Below, piece after piece: positions 26,744 to 35,587 of a DNA stretch of 64,000 nucleotides (position 1 is its first letter; each line of letters starts with the position of its first letter). Below the pieces are notes generated by a model. It saw only the letters and a list, made by a program, of their open reading frames with translations. It searched no databases and had not been told where the DNA came from. The DNA is taken from NCBI RefSeq assembly GCF_003515705.1, contig NZ_QWEH01000003.1, positions 62,001 through 126,000 of the forward strand. Direction: 5' to 3'. This DNA is from Oceanobacillus profundus. Its GTDB lineage: Bacteria > Bacillota > Bacilli > Bacillales > Amphibacillaceae. Made by a program: the position numbers and the translations under genes.

Positions 26744-27349
26744 TTATTTTACCATATTTTCATCCATATAAGGAATAATAAGTGGTTGAAGTTGTTTTCC
26801 GTTTAATGCGTATTTCACACTATCTACAAGGTAATCTAATTTAGCTGCTAATGAGTTTGGTTTTTTAAACGGGTCATCTTGACCAAAGGGAATAAAATAA
26901 ATATATTTACTGTTTAATAGCCGCATTAAGTTTATCCCATTTAACCCAAGTGCATCATTGGTCGTTACACCGAGTAAAACCGGATTTTGATTTCTCATTG
27001 TTGACTTAGCTGCCATTAAAACTGGGTTATCAGTTAATGCATTCGAAAGCTTACTTAACGAATTTCCTGTAAGTGGTGCGATTACCATACAATCAAGCGG
27101 ATTTTTCGGTCCAAACGGCTCAGCTTCCGGAATTGTTTTGACTACTTTTTTCCCTGTGATAGCCTCAAGTCTTTCAATATGCTCTGTTGCTTTACCAAAT
27201 TTCGTATCGGTGGTTTGAACCGTGTAGGATACAATTGGAATAACTTCTGCCTGCTCCTCGATGAGCTTCTCAATCTGCGGGAAAACCTGACTATGTGTAT
27301 GATGGGATCCAGTTAAACCGAATCCAATTCGTTTCCCTGCTAAACTCAT
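26744..27349 (-). CDS. dpaB: Dipicolinate synthase subunit B
   Basis: The flavoprotein-like subunit of dipicolinate synthase (SpoVFB), which with DpaA oxidises dihydrodipicolinate to the spore core chelator DPA in the mother cell. The 201-residue protein starts with GFGLTGSHHTH and has a flavoprotein fold with NPLDCMVIAPLTGNSLSKL. It overlaps dpaA by four bases. The presence of dpaA/dpaB means that this organism makes DPA by the dedicated synthase rather than by EtfA alone as in some clostridia. Confidence 0.96.
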   Translation of the reverse strand: MSLAGKRIGFGLTGSHHTHSQVFPQIEKLIEEQAEVIPIVSYTVQTTDTKFGKATEHIERLEAITGKKVVKTIPEAEPFGPKNPLDCMVIAPLTGNSLSKLSNALTDNPVLMAAKSTMRNQNPVLLGVTTNDALGLNGINLMRLLNSKYIYFIPFGQDDPFKKPNSLAAKLDYLVDSVKYALNGKQLQPLIIPYMDENMVK

Positions 27350-28230
27350 TCGGACTCCCTCGTTTCATCAAGAATCTGTGTTATAACATCCGCAAGTATT
27401 TTCCCAGCTGTTCTTGGGGCAACAATTCCAGGTAAGCTTCTCGCTAGAATTGCTTTGATTCCACGTTTTTCTGCAAAATCAAAATCCGTTCCACCAGGTT
27501 TGGATGCTAAATCGATGATAATTCCATTTGGCGGCAAATTTTGGATTACATCCTTCGTTACAATCGGGGCTGGAATTGTATTAATAAGTAAATCACAGTC
27601 ATGGGTATGATCAGAAAGCTTTTCCAACGGAATCGCATGTAATCCCATTTCGGTGATTCTAGCTAAATCTCTAATACTTCTTGCACATACCGAAACCTTC
27701 GCTCCCAAAGCTGAAAACTTATTTGCCACTGTATTCCCAACCCTGCCGAACCCGACTACAACAACACGTGACGAGTGGATTGTATAATCTGTTTCTTCAA
27801 AGGCCATCATTATTGCACCTTCTGCTGTAGGTATTGAATTATAAATTGCTACGTCATCCCTATCCAGTAACGGTACCAAATCAATATTTGCCGCCGTTGT
27901 AGCTGAAGTTAAATACTCATTTGTTATTCCGGTAAAAACCAGGGTATTGCTTTTTAATTTCTTAAACCACGACTTTTCTATTTGGATCTGTTTATCTGAA
28001 AATACAGTTTCGATATTTCCGGACATATCTGTACCAGTTATTGGTAATATAATTGCATCTAACTTAGACGGTTCGAGTTCTTCAAAGTCCATTTGATTTG
28101 ATCCTGTAAATCCCTGTTCCAGTTTATCAAAGCCAACTAACATCAAAGTGGTATCAGGTAATGTCTTTAGTTGCCTGATTAATTCTAAATAGCGTGCGTC
28201 TCCGCCAATTACAGCTATAAATTGACTCAT
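27346..28230 (-). CDS. dpaA: Dipicolinate synthase subunit A
   Basis: The catalytic subunit (SpoVFA, 294 residues). It has an N-terminal domain of unknown role (FIAVIGGDARYLEL) and a Rossmann NAD(P)-binding domain (VVVVGFGRVGNTVA, about 150-165), as in D-isomer dehydrogenases. A sequence that exactly matches the sigma-K consensus lies about 50-75 bp upstream, in keeping with expression in the mother cell late in sporulation. GGAGGG lies 13 bp before the ATG. It is followed by dpaB and the lysine genes. Confidence 0.96.
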   Translation of the reverse strand: MSQFIAVIGGDARYLELIRQLKTLPDTTLMLVGFDKLEQGFTGSNQMDFEELEPSKLDAIILPITGTDMSGNIETVFSDKQIQIEKSWFKKLKSNTLVFTGITNEYLTSATTAANIDLVPLLDRDDVAIYNSIPTAEGAIMMAFEETDYTIHSSRVVVVGFGRVGNTVANKFSALGAKVSVCARSIRDLARITEMGLHAIPLEKLSDHTHDCDLLINTIPAPIVTKDVIQNLPPNGIIIDLASKPGGTDFDFAEKRGIKAILARSLPGIVAPRTAGKILADVITQILDETRESE

Positions 28231-28276
28231 TATTATATAGACCCTCCAGACATACTTCCTGTTTTCATTTTCTTTA

Positions 28277-28303
28277 TAGCTTATGTGAACTCGCAGTGAG
28301 AGT
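28277..28303 (-). promoter_or_regulatory. Sigma-K promoter of dpaA-dpaB
   Basis: On the minus strand AC, 16 bases, CATAAGCTA. This fits AC-N16/17-CATANNNTA, the consensus for mother-cell sigma-K. In B. subtilis spoVF is sigma-K dependent. Downstream of it comes only the dpaA ribosome site. Confidence 0.8.
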
Positions 28304-28328
28304 GATTGTCTGAATAAAAAAAGAAAGC

Positions 28329-28361
28329 AAAAAGACAGATATCCTTATACGATATCTGTCT
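28329..28361 (-). terminator. Intrinsic terminator after the LysM/3D gene
   Basis: Minus strand AGACAGATATC, seven base loop, GATATCTGTCTTTTTG. It isolates the gene upstream from the sporulation promoter of dpaA. Confidence 0.92.
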
Positions 28362-28442
28362 ACACCTTTATTTCAAACCTTTTCTAACAGCTTAATTTCC
28401 TTCTATGTTATGGAAAGCTTTCTTTTGTATGTTATTCTCTAA

Positions 28443-29282
28443 TCATTCCAAAATCGTTACTTCCACTACTTTTCTTCCCCAGTTATACGCTTGATCCTTT
28501 GTAGGTACATGAATATCTATTTTATTACCTTTTATTGCTCCTCCAGTGTCAGCAGCTACTGCATGACCATAACCTTCTACGAAAACCTTCGTACCGAGTG
28601 GAATAACATTTGGATCAACCGCAATCACCTTCTCATAAGGATTTGCTTTTAAATCAATACCTGTAGCTGTAATTCCTGAGCATCCAGAGCAATATGCAGT
28701 GTAAGCAGTTGCTTCAACTGAAATTGTTTTGCCATTCGGCTGTGTTGATTCGGATTCAGCGGTAGAATTGACCTCTTCTTCTGCTTCCAGCGTTACAACT
28801 TCATCTTCCGTTGCCTCTTCTGTTTCATTCTCTGGCACTGATTCTGCCTCTTTCATTTCAATTGTTGAATCGGCATTTGCTTGTTCGGCTGCCACTTGTT
28901 CCGTGTTCAACTCACTAGCATCATTAACAACCAACTGCTGCCCAATGATGATTAAATCTGAATTAAGATTATTCCATGCCTTCAAATTTTCAACTGTAAC
29001 ATCATCACCATAACCTCTACTAATTTCACCCAAACTATCTCCTTTTTCTACGATGTAATATTCTGGTTCTGCCTCATCCAACTTTAACATTTGCTTTGGA
29101 TGAATCAGCGAAGAATCCAATTCATTAATATCCTTTAATTTTTCTACAGTCGTATTGTTATGATGTGCTATTGTCCAAAGGTTATCTCCTTTTTTAACTT
29201 CATAATCAGTTGCTGCCGACACTGTTGTCGCAGTTACACCTGTAATAATTAAACCAATAATTAGAGCTACTATCTTTTTCAT
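28443..29282 (-). CDS. Secreted cell-wall protein with two LysM repeats and a 3D domain
   Basis: A 279-residue exported protein. A signal peptide (about 1-24, ends VSAA) is followed by two LysM peptidoglycan-binding repeats (about 26-70 and 74-118), an acidic Ser/Thr/Glu-rich linker (to about 190) and a C-terminal 3D domain with ADTGGAIKGNKID, the triad-Asp motif of Rpf/MltA-like muralytic enzymes. Overall it resembles B. subtilis YocH. It sits between ymxH and dpaA, where B. subtilis has no such gene, and carries its own terminator. A role in wall turnover is inferred. Confidence 0.9.
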   Translation of the reverse strand: MKKIVALIIGLIITGVTATTVSAATDYEVKKGDNLWTIAHHNNTTVEKLKDINELDSSLIHPKQMLKLDEAEPEYYIVEKGDSLGEISRGYGDDVTVENLKAWNNLNSDLIIIGQQLVVNDASELNTEQVAAEQANADSTIEMKEAESVPENETEEATEDEVVTLEAEEEVNSTAESESTQPNGKTISVEATAYTAYCSGCSGITATGIDLKANPYEKVIAVDPNVIPLGTKVFVEGYGHAVAADTGGAIKGNKIDIHVPTKDQAYNWGRKVVEVTILE

Positions 29283-29609
29283 TATGTAGTCCCCCTCGTT
29301 TTAATTACTGTAACGTAATCGTACCACGGGGACGGATTATGTGCGGTTACGGCTTGTTTAAGAGTATATGTCTTAAATTACAAATACAAGTTTTTTCGAT
29401 TAATCGGTTCTATTTGCTCTATCACGTGCATACAATAGAGTAAGGGTAGCTATGGATAGAAGAATAGAAACACAAGCACTCAGTTTTAGAGAAGTTATAA
29501 TTAGAAGTCTCTTTACGTCTTTTAGTGCCTTGTGGCTGTTTCGGCTGCTCAGTACGCTAAACAAAAACAGGCATCATCTATTTGATACCTGCTCTTGCAA
29601 CACAACTAA
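29283..29609. other. Intergenic region LysM/3D gene - ymxH
   Basis: No supported gene in these 327 bp, apart from the ymxH terminator. A weak -10-like TATACT lies about 95 bp before the LysM gene; I could not pair it with a good -35. Confidence 0.5.
29562..29592 (-). terminator. Intrinsic terminator after ymxH
   Basis: Minus strand CAGGTATC, eight base loop, GATGCCTGTTTTTG with one mismatch. Confidence 0.75.
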
Positions 29610-29852
29610 CTATTCTAGCTTATCTGTTTCAATCATAATCATATCTTCTCCGATTTTCTTAATTGAGTTCCAGCGGATCTTCGTTTCTTCCCCTTCTTTT
29701 ACAAGTCCAAACCACTTATAATTTGGAATAATAAATGCTTCTATCTGTCCAGTTGATTCATCGATTTCCAAATCTGTCTGCCCAAGCATGCCTAATCTTG
29801 TACCCTCATTGACATTGATTATTTCTTTATCACCCATATCACGAAACCGCAT
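29610..29852 (-). CDS. ymxH: PRC-barrel sporulation protein, YlmC/YmxH family
   Basis: An 80-residue PRC-barrel protein of the YlmC/YmxH family (TIGR02888), found in nearly all endospore formers and of unknown function. Family features are RDMGDKEIINVNEGTRLG at the N-terminus and the IPWxxIKKIGEDMI-like end. It lies downstream of mlpA, as in B. subtilis, but here it is followed by the LysM/3D gene before dpaA. The ATG follows GGAGAAGGTG. Confidence 0.9.
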   Translation of the reverse strand: MRFRDMGDKEIINVNEGTRLGMLGQTDLEIDESTGQIEAFIIPNYKWFGLVKEGEETKIRWNSIKKIGEDMIMIETDKLE

Positions 29853-30238
29853 CTAATCACCTTCTCCTTTTCCTTTATACTTCATATATATGTTGTTTGA
29901 AGCAAGCTATGTATGATCATGTAGATGTTTAAAACATCATTCTTTCTATCTGGGATTAGGCGATCTAGTGGAAAACGGCAACTAATAATAAAAGAATATA
30001 ACGGAAGAAAAATGTGAGTAGAATCTGGATTGGACAGAAAAAGTTTTAATGACTCTATTGTCATTACACAGTATGTTTATAATAAAAACGAGCATTCCTC
30101 CTCTCACGGGGGAAATGCTCGTTTGAAAGACGTAAATTCACAAAAATTCTCGCTCAATAAGTAAATACATCTTACGTTTCATAGTAGCTTACTATGTCTC
30201 ATGTATAGCTTAGAAAAATTCTCACATGTTCGAATAGC
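29853..30238. other. Intergenic region ymxH-mlpA
   Basis: Beyond the mlpA terminator, these 386 bp show no gene. The ymxH-proximal half includes CATACATAGC about 50-60 bp before the gene, reminiscent of a sporulation -10, without a clear -35. The mlpA-proximal 110 bp hold a short inverted repeat (CATAGTAGCTTACTATG). Confidence 0.5.
30083..30123 (-). terminator. Intrinsic terminator downstream of mlpA
   Basis: Minus strand AAACGAGCATT pairs with AATGCTCGTTTTTATT (11 bp) over a loop that contains a second CCCCC/GAGGAGG pairing. It lies about 115 bp beyond the mlpA stop codon. Confidence 0.85.
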
Positions 30239-31462
30239 TTAAAGAACACTGGCAGGTGCGATTAATGCAGTTGAAGCTGGTTTATTAAATATTTTTTTGA
30301 TAACTTTCCCAATAGAATCGTGATTCACTGCGTCAATTTCACGAATAATTTCATCTAGTGTGCGATGACGTTGTAATAACAATTCATTTCTGCCATTTCT
30401 TGACATTCTACTATTGGTGCTCTCTAAACCAAGCATTAAACTGCCTTTTAATTGCTCTTTGCTGTTTCGTAGTTCCTTATCGGTTAAACCTTTATTTATC
30501 AATATCTCCATTGTTTGATTAATTGTATCCTTTAATAAAGAAAGCTGTTCCTTGCCAGTACCCGCATAAATTGTAAGCAAACCATTATCAAGGAAAGTGG
30601 AATGATAAGAGAATACAGAGTACGCTAATCCTTGTTTTTCACGGACATCCTGGAATAATCTGGAGCTCATACTTCCACCAAGTACATTATTCATTATAAT
30701 AAGGCTATAAATATGTTCGTCCCCTAATGGAAGCCCTTCAAAACCGAAACAAAGATGTGCTTGCTCCGTGTCCTTATTGCGCTCAATAGAATTTGCATAG
30801 AAAGCTGGTTTTAAAATTTTTGTTTTCTCTGCTGGTGATTCATATGCACCAAAGTAATCCTCAATCTTATAAATGAAGGAATCATCCACATTACCCGCTA
30901 CGGAAACCACCACATTTTCAGGAGTGTAGCGTTGTTTTACATACTCTCTTAATGTTTCTGGCTTAAATGATTTTAAATGTGCTTCTGTCCCAAGAATGGA
31001 ATACCCTAATGGATGATCTCCATAAGAAGCCTTTGCCAACAAATCATGGACAATATCATCTGGCGTATCTTCATACATTTTGATTTCTTCAAATACAACT
31101 TTTTTCTCGCGTTCCATTTCCGCTTCATCAAATGTTGAATTGAAGAACATATCTGCAAGAATTTCTAACGCATAATCCTTATGTGTATCCAATACTTTTG
31201 CATAAAAACACGTATATTCTTTGGATGTGAATGCATTTATTTGCCCGCCGATGGAATCAAACGCTTCTGCGATGTCTTGAGCAGTTCTTGTTATTGTACC
31301 TTTAAAAAACATATGCTCTAAAAAATGGGATATCCCATTATTTTCAACTGATTCATTTCTAGAACCAGTTAATACCCAAATACCAATCGTAACTGAACGA
31401 ACTGCTGGTATTTTTTCTAACACAATTCGCACACCATTTTTACTAATGTGTTTATCTATCAA
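30239..31462 (-). CDS. mlpA: M16 zinc peptidase MlpA/YmxG (processing-peptidase-like)
   Basis: A 407-residue insulinase-family peptidase with the HFLEH zinc motif at 46-50 and the downstream EEIKMYEDTPDD glutamate helix. MlpA in B. subtilis affects extracellular protease gene expression; the family resembles the mitochondrial processing peptidase beta subunit. The start is TTG at 31460-31462, set by TAGGAGG seven bases before; 11 upstream codons are rejected. It follows ylxY, as in B. subtilis. It is the third M16 protein in the window (with ymfF and ymfH). Confidence 0.92.
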   Translation of the reverse strand: MIDKHISKNGVRIVLEKIPAVRSVTIGIWVLTGSRNESVENNGISHFLEHMFFKGTITRTAQDIAEAFDSIGGQINAFTSKEYTCFYAKVLDTHKDYALEILADMFFNSTFDEAEMEREKKVVFEEIKMYEDTPDDIVHDLLAKASYGDHPLGYSILGTEAHLKSFKPETLREYVKQRYTPENVVVSVAGNVDDSFIYKIEDYFGAYESPAEKTKILKPAFYANSIERNKDTEQAHLCFGFEGLPLGDEHIYSLIIMNNVLGGSMSSRLFQDVREKQGLAYSVFSYHSTFLDNGLLTIYAGTGKEQLSLLKDTINQTMEILINKGLTDKELRNSKEQLKGSLMLGLESTNSRMSRNGRNELLLQRHRTLDEIIREIDAVNHDSIGKVIKKIFNKPASTALIAPASVL

Positions 31463-31580
31463 TATTCTTCCTCCTAAAGTAACGAGATCTATCAAAGGAG
31501 CGAAACATCATAACACTCCAGGACTAATTTATCGCTTTGGCATTTCCCTGTTTAAGCACCAAAACGTGAAAACCAACGCC

Positions 31581-32525
31581 TTACCTTTCTTCACTAAGCA
31601 GCATGTCAATTGTTCCTAATCTGTAACCACTTTCTCTTACTAATTGAATTAGCTGTTCTAATCCATTTGCTGTGGCAGGTGTAGGGTGCATCAATATTGT
31701 AGCACCAGGGTGAATTTTATCCTTCACCCGGTTAATCATAACAGAAACTGACGGATTCTTCCAATCAATCGTATCCACTGTCCAGAGAATCGTTTCCATA
31801 TTTAAATCTTCTGCAGAATAGACAACTTGGTCATTATAACTTCCACTAGGCGGGGCAAACCATTTTGCCTTCTTACCAGTAATAGCAGTTAGAATCTGGT
31901 TTGTTTGACTTATTTGATCAATCATCGCTTGATTAGAAAGTCTAGCCATATCAGGATGATTATAAGCATGGTTACCAATGACATGACCTTGTTCATCTAT
32001 CATCTTTACGATTTCTGAATTCTGTTGTGCCCATTTACCTTCAATAAAAAAAGTAGCCTTAACTTGATTTTCCTTCAATATGCGAAGCATTTCCGGTATA
32101 TGCTCTTCACCCCAAGACACATTTATGAAAAAGGCCACCATATCCTTCTCTGGATGACCACGATATATAGGCGAGCCATCGAGATCCATAAGGCTAACTT
32201 CTGGAGATATTTGATCAAATACGAGCTTTGACTCATCGAATATTCCAGTTTCTTTCATCTTTTCATAAGATTTTTCGATGTTTACTTCTAAACCATTTCG
32301 ACCTGCAGTTTTTTTCCAAACTCGATCAATATAAGCATCTTGTGGCTTCACTGAATATAATTCTTTCTTTTCTTGTATTTCCTGGTATAAAGCATCTTTT
32401 TGGTTAATCACTTGAGATCCCATTGCAGCTAAATTTATAGTAAATGGATTATAATCGACTTGAAATGCTGTCGCTAAAATTAATAAAAAGACACAAAGAT
32501 TTACATATTTACGATAGCTTCTCAT
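31581..32525 (-). CDS. ylxY: YlxY, polysaccharide deacetylase-like protein lacking the catalytic Asp
   Basis: A 314-residue NodB-domain protein with an N-terminal signal or anchor (hydrophobic at about 8-25). The first NodB motif, normally TFDDG, reads NVSWGEE here, so the catalytic base is missing. The second motif is present (NHAYNHPDM) and so is the Pro-rich APPSGSYND segment. The same loss occurs, as far as I recall, in B. subtilis YlxY, so this is a family trait and may mean loss of deacetylase activity. The ATG at 32525 follows GGGGAGGGG. It lies between pnp and mlpA. Confidence 0.88.
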   Translation of the reverse strand: MRSYRKYVNLCVFLLILATAFQVDYNPFTINLAAMGSQVINQKDALYQEIQEKKELYSVKPQDAYIDRVWKKTAGRNGLEVNIEKSYEKMKETGIFDESKLVFDQISPEVSLMDLDGSPIYRGHPEKDMVAFFINVSWGEEHIPEMLRILKENQVKATFFIEGKWAQQNSEIVKMIDEQGHVIGNHAYNHPDMARLSNQAMIDQISQTNQILTAITGKKAKWFAPPSGSYNDQVVYSAEDLNMETILWTVDTIDWKNPSVSVMINRVKDKIHPGATILMHPTPATANGLEQLIQLVRESGYRLGTIDMLLSEER

Positions 32526-32700
32526 AGACACCCCTCCCCTTACATTTCTATGCAAAAGTGGGACAAGTATGAAAAAATAAATCTCGAAAAAGCGAACTCT
32601 TAAATAGAAAGAAGCATATCGCCATTATTTTTGCGTACACTTAACGTGGTGAGGTACTTATTAGTTTAACCACTATCCATCAAATAATAATGCTAGAATA

Positions 32701-32735
32701 TAAAAAAAGAAACTGAAATCTCAGCTTCCTTCTTT
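32701..32735 (-). terminator. Intrinsic terminator after pnp
   Basis: Minus strand AAGAAGGAAGCTGAG then TTTCAGTTTCTTTTTTT; a stem with one mismatch and a long U tract, immediately after the pnp stop codon. Confidence 0.85.
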
Positions 32736-32746
32736 TACAATTATCT

Positions 32747-34858
32747 TTATTTTGCTTTTTCTGCTCTTTCCTTTTCTTCTAGCAGTACAGCTTTACGGGA
32801 AAGATTTACTCGACCTTGGCGATCAATTTCTTTTACTTTTACCATAATCTGATCACCAATCGATACGGCGTCTTCGACTTTATTGGTACGTTCTTCCGCT
32901 AGTTCAGATATATGGACTAATCCATCTTTACCTTTAAATAGCTCTACAAAGGCACCAAATTTTTCAATACGTTTAACTGTACCTAAATACATTTGACCTA
33001 CTTCTACCTCACGAACAAGATCTTCAATGATTTTTTTCGCTTTTTCATTCATAGAAGCATCTATAGATGAAATGAATACACTACCGTCTTGCTCGATATC
33101 AATTTTAACACCAGTTTCATCAATAATTTGATTAATCTGCTTACCGCTTGGTCCAATAACATCACGGATTTTATTCGGGTTAATAGACATGGTTAAAATT
33201 TTCGGCGCGAATTCAGAGAGCTCTGTTTTTGGTTCACCGATTGTAGCAAGCATGGAATCTAAAATTTGCAGACGTCCTTTTTTAGCTTGGGTTAATGCTT
33301 CTTCTAAAATTTCTCTAGATAAGCCTTCAATTTTAATATCCATTTGCAATGCTGTAATTCCTTCTGCTGTTCCGGCAACTTTAAAGTCCATATCCCCCAA
33401 AGCGTCTTCCATTCCTTGGATATCTGTCAAAATTGTGTAGTCTTCTCCTGATTTAACAAGTCCCATTGCAATTCCAGCAACTGGTGCCTTAATTGGTACA
33501 CCGGCATCCATCATCGCTAACGTACTAGCACAAATACTTGCTTGGGAAGTAGAACCATTCGATTCTAAAACCTCGGATACGAGACGAATCGTATAAGGGA
33601 AATCTTTATCTGAAGGAACAACTTTTTCAAGTGCTCGTTCACCTAATGCACCATGACCTATTTCACGACGACCAGGTCCTCTAATTGGGCCAGTTTCTCC
33701 AACGCTGTATTGTGGGAAGTTATAATGATGCATAAAGCGTTTCGTCTCTTCTAGATCTAAACCATCTAAGATTTGTACGTCACCTAAAGCTCCTAATGTA
33801 CAAATACTAAGCGCTTGGGTTTGTCCACGTGTAAACAATCCTGAACCATGCGTTCTTGGAAGGACATGAATACGTGAAGAAAGCGGACGAATTTCATCTG
33901 GCTTACGACCGTCTGGACGAACTTTTTCTTTCGTAATCAGTCTACGCACTTCTTCCTTTACCATTTTATCTAAAATGTTCTTCACCTGTTTAATTTCCTC
34001 AGGCTCAGCCTCTTCATATGCCGCTAACACCTCTTGTTTTACTTCGTTAATGGCATCTTCTCTTGCATGCTTTTCTTGTACTTGAATTGCAGCAATTAGC
34101 TTATCCTTTGCATCTGCTTCAATTTTGGCTTGCAGAGCTTCATCTAGTTCAAATAAGGTAATCTCTGATTTTTCTACGCCAGCAGCTTTAACGATTTGCT
34201 CTTGAAATGCAACAAGACGTTTAATCTCCTCATGACCAAACATGATCGCCTCTAGCATTACTTCTTCCGGTACTTCATTTGCCCCAGCCTCTACCATGTT
34301 GATCGCATCTTTTGTACCTGCAACCGTTAATTCAATGTCGCTCTGCGCTTCTTGCTCAACAGTTGGATTAATAATAAATTCACCATTTACTCTACCTACA
34401 TGAACACCTGCAATTGGTTCAGCAAACGGGATATTCGAAACGCTTAGTGCAATCGATGATCCAACCATTGCTGCAATTTCAGATGAACAATCTTGATCCA
34501 CACTCATAACTGTACTGATCACTTGAACTTCATTTCTGAAGCCATCTGGGAAAAGTGGACGAATTGGACGGTCAATTAAACGAGATGCTAAGATTGCCTT
34601 CTCGCTCGGACGTCCCTCACGTTTAATAAATCCTCCTGGAATTTTACCTACCGCATATAATCGTTCTTCATAGTTAACGGTTAAAGGGAAAAAAGGTAAA
34701 TCCTTAGGTTCTTTCGATGCAGTGGCAACAGCTAGTACCGAAGTATCGCCATAATGAACCATACATGCACCATTCGCTTGCTTTGCTAGTTCTCCAATTT
34801 CTACTGTGAATTTCTTACCAGAAATTTCAGTAGAGAAGACTTGTTTTTCTTCAGCCAT
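32747..34858 (-). CDS. pnp: Polyribonucleotide nucleotidyltransferase (PNPase)
   Basis: PNPase degrades RNA 3' to 5' by phosphorolysis. The 703-residue product has two RNase PH domains (the second with [17 protein letters not shown]) joined by a helical domain, then KH ([15 protein letters not shown], about 560) and S1 ([20 protein letters not shown]) domains at the C-terminus. The start MAEEKQV at 34858 is 11 bases from AAGGAG; 14 upstream codons are rejected. It is separated from rpsO by a terminator and 300 bp, so it probably has its own promoter. It should act in mRNA decay with RNase Y. Confidence 0.97.
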   Translation of the reverse strand: MAEEKQVFSTEISGKKFTVEIGELAKQANGACMVHYGDTSVLAVATASKEPKDLPFFPLTVNYEERLYAVGKIPGGFIKREGRPSEKAILASRLIDRPIRPLFPDGFRNEVQVISTVMSVDQDCSSEIAAMVGSSIALSVSNIPFAEPIAGVHVGRVNGEFIINPTVEQEAQSDIELTVAGTKDAINMVEAGANEVPEEVMLEAIMFGHEEIKRLVAFQEQIVKAAGVEKSEITLFELDEALQAKIEADAKDKLIAAIQVQEKHAREDAINEVKQEVLAAYEEAEPEEIKQVKNILDKMVKEEVRRLITKEKVRPDGRKPDEIRPLSSRIHVLPRTHGSGLFTRGQTQALSICTLGALGDVQILDGLDLEETKRFMHHYNFPQYSVGETGPIRGPGRREIGHGALGERALEKVVPSDKDFPYTIRLVSEVLESNGSTSQASICASTLAMMDAGVPIKAPVAGIAMGLVKSGEDYTILTDIQGMEDALGDMDFKVAGTAEGITALQMDIKIEGLSREILEEALTQAKKGRLQILDSMLATIGEPKTELSEFAPKILTMSINPNKIRDVIGPSGKQINQIIDETGVKIDIEQDGSVFISSIDASMNEKAKKIIEDLVREVEVGQMYLGTVKRIEKFGAFVELFKGKDGLVHISELAEERTNKVEDAVSIGDQIMVKVKEIDRQGRVNLSRKAVLLEEKERAEKAK

Positions 34859-35171
34859 TAGTCGTAGTGCTCCTTTCAATACAACTTTCCTTATAAGCAT
34901 TATTAATAGATATCATCCTATAAATAGGTTTCCTCCTTTAGAATAAACTAAAGATGTTAAGGAATCAAATGCGAGAAAGCACTTGATATACTAGAAGAAT
35001 CCCTATTTATACTATGTTTAGCTTTATGTAATCTAAATAGTCAATAATAGGTAAATTAAGAAATATAACCAAACCCTATTATACATATACTATTACTATT
35101 CATGTAGCTTGACATGTAAAAATACAACTTTGAATGAATAGAAAAAGCAGGATTTCTCCTGCTTTTTAAAA
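34859..35171. other. Intergenic region pnp-rpsO
   Basis: These 313 bp are very AT-rich. They contain the rpsO terminator and several -10-like hexamers (for example TATAAT near 35080), none with a convincing -35. A long untranslated leader for pnp is likely, as PNPase leaders are autoregulated in other bacteria. Confidence 0.5.
35141..35167 (-). terminator. Intrinsic terminator after rpsO
   Basis: AAAAAGCAGGA, short loop, TCCTGCTTTTT. The AT-flanked palindrome is followed by a U tract on the minus strand. Confidence 0.9.
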
Positions 35172-35441
35172 TTATCGGCGTAAGCCAAGTTTTTTAATTA
35201 ATTCACGGTAACGAGTAACGTCTTTGTTACGTAGATAAGTAAGCAAGTTACGACGTTTACCAACCATTTTCAAAAGACCACGACGTGAATGATGATCCTT
35301 TTTGTGAACACGTAAATGTTCGTTCAGCGCATTGATATCTTCCGTTAGTACAGCAATTTGTACTTCTGGAGAACCAGTATCTGTTTCGTGAACTTTGTAT
35401 TCATTAATAATCTCGTTCTTACGTTCTTGTGTGATAGCCAT
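35172..35441 (-). CDS. rpsO: 30S ribosomal protein S15
   Basis: S15 binds the 16S rRNA central domain early in 30S assembly. The 89-residue product is almost all family consensus ([34 protein letters not shown]). The ATG at 35441 follows TTAGGAGGTG; three codons upstream are rejected. It stands downstream of ribC and is closed by its own terminator. Confidence 0.98.
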   Translation of the reverse strand: MAITQERKNEIINEYKVHETDTGSPEVQIAVLTEDINALNEHLRVHKKDHHSRRGLLKMVGKRRNLLTYLRNKDVTRYRELIKKLGLRR

Positions 35442-35454
35442 TTGGCGCACCTCC

Positions 35455-35560
35455 TAATAAAATATAATAACCCCAGTCTCCTAGCAAACGTCGGAGTTAC
35501 GATTTGCCAAGGGATGGTTTTACCTTACTAAGCATAACGCTTCCGCAAGAAAAAATCAAG
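35455..35560 (-). promoter_or_regulatory. Possible S15 autoregulatory leader
   Basis: The minus-strand RNA between ribC and rpsO can pair AACTCC...GGAG(A) and CCATCCCTTGG-type segments just before the ribosome site. S15 is known to repress its own mRNA through structured leaders in Bacillaceae. I cannot match this to the known Geobacillus type with certainty. Confidence 0.3.
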
Positions 35561-35587
35561 TGTTCAAGCTAGTTTCTTTCATAAATA

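Noticed and set aside
28362-29450. WalR (YycF) box before the LysM/3D gene
   Set aside because: Only TGTAAC-N5-CGTACC-like sequence on the opposite strand was found; the second half-site does not fit.
29452-29721. 89-codon plus-strand frame before ymxH
   Set aside because: It starts in intergenic DNA but runs through the ymxH terminator and half of ymxH; no ribosome site and no family resemblance.
34859-35140. Sigma-A promoter for pnp
   Set aside because: Several TATAAT-like hexamers occur in this AT-rich gap, but none has a -35 with more than three matches at 16-18 bases.
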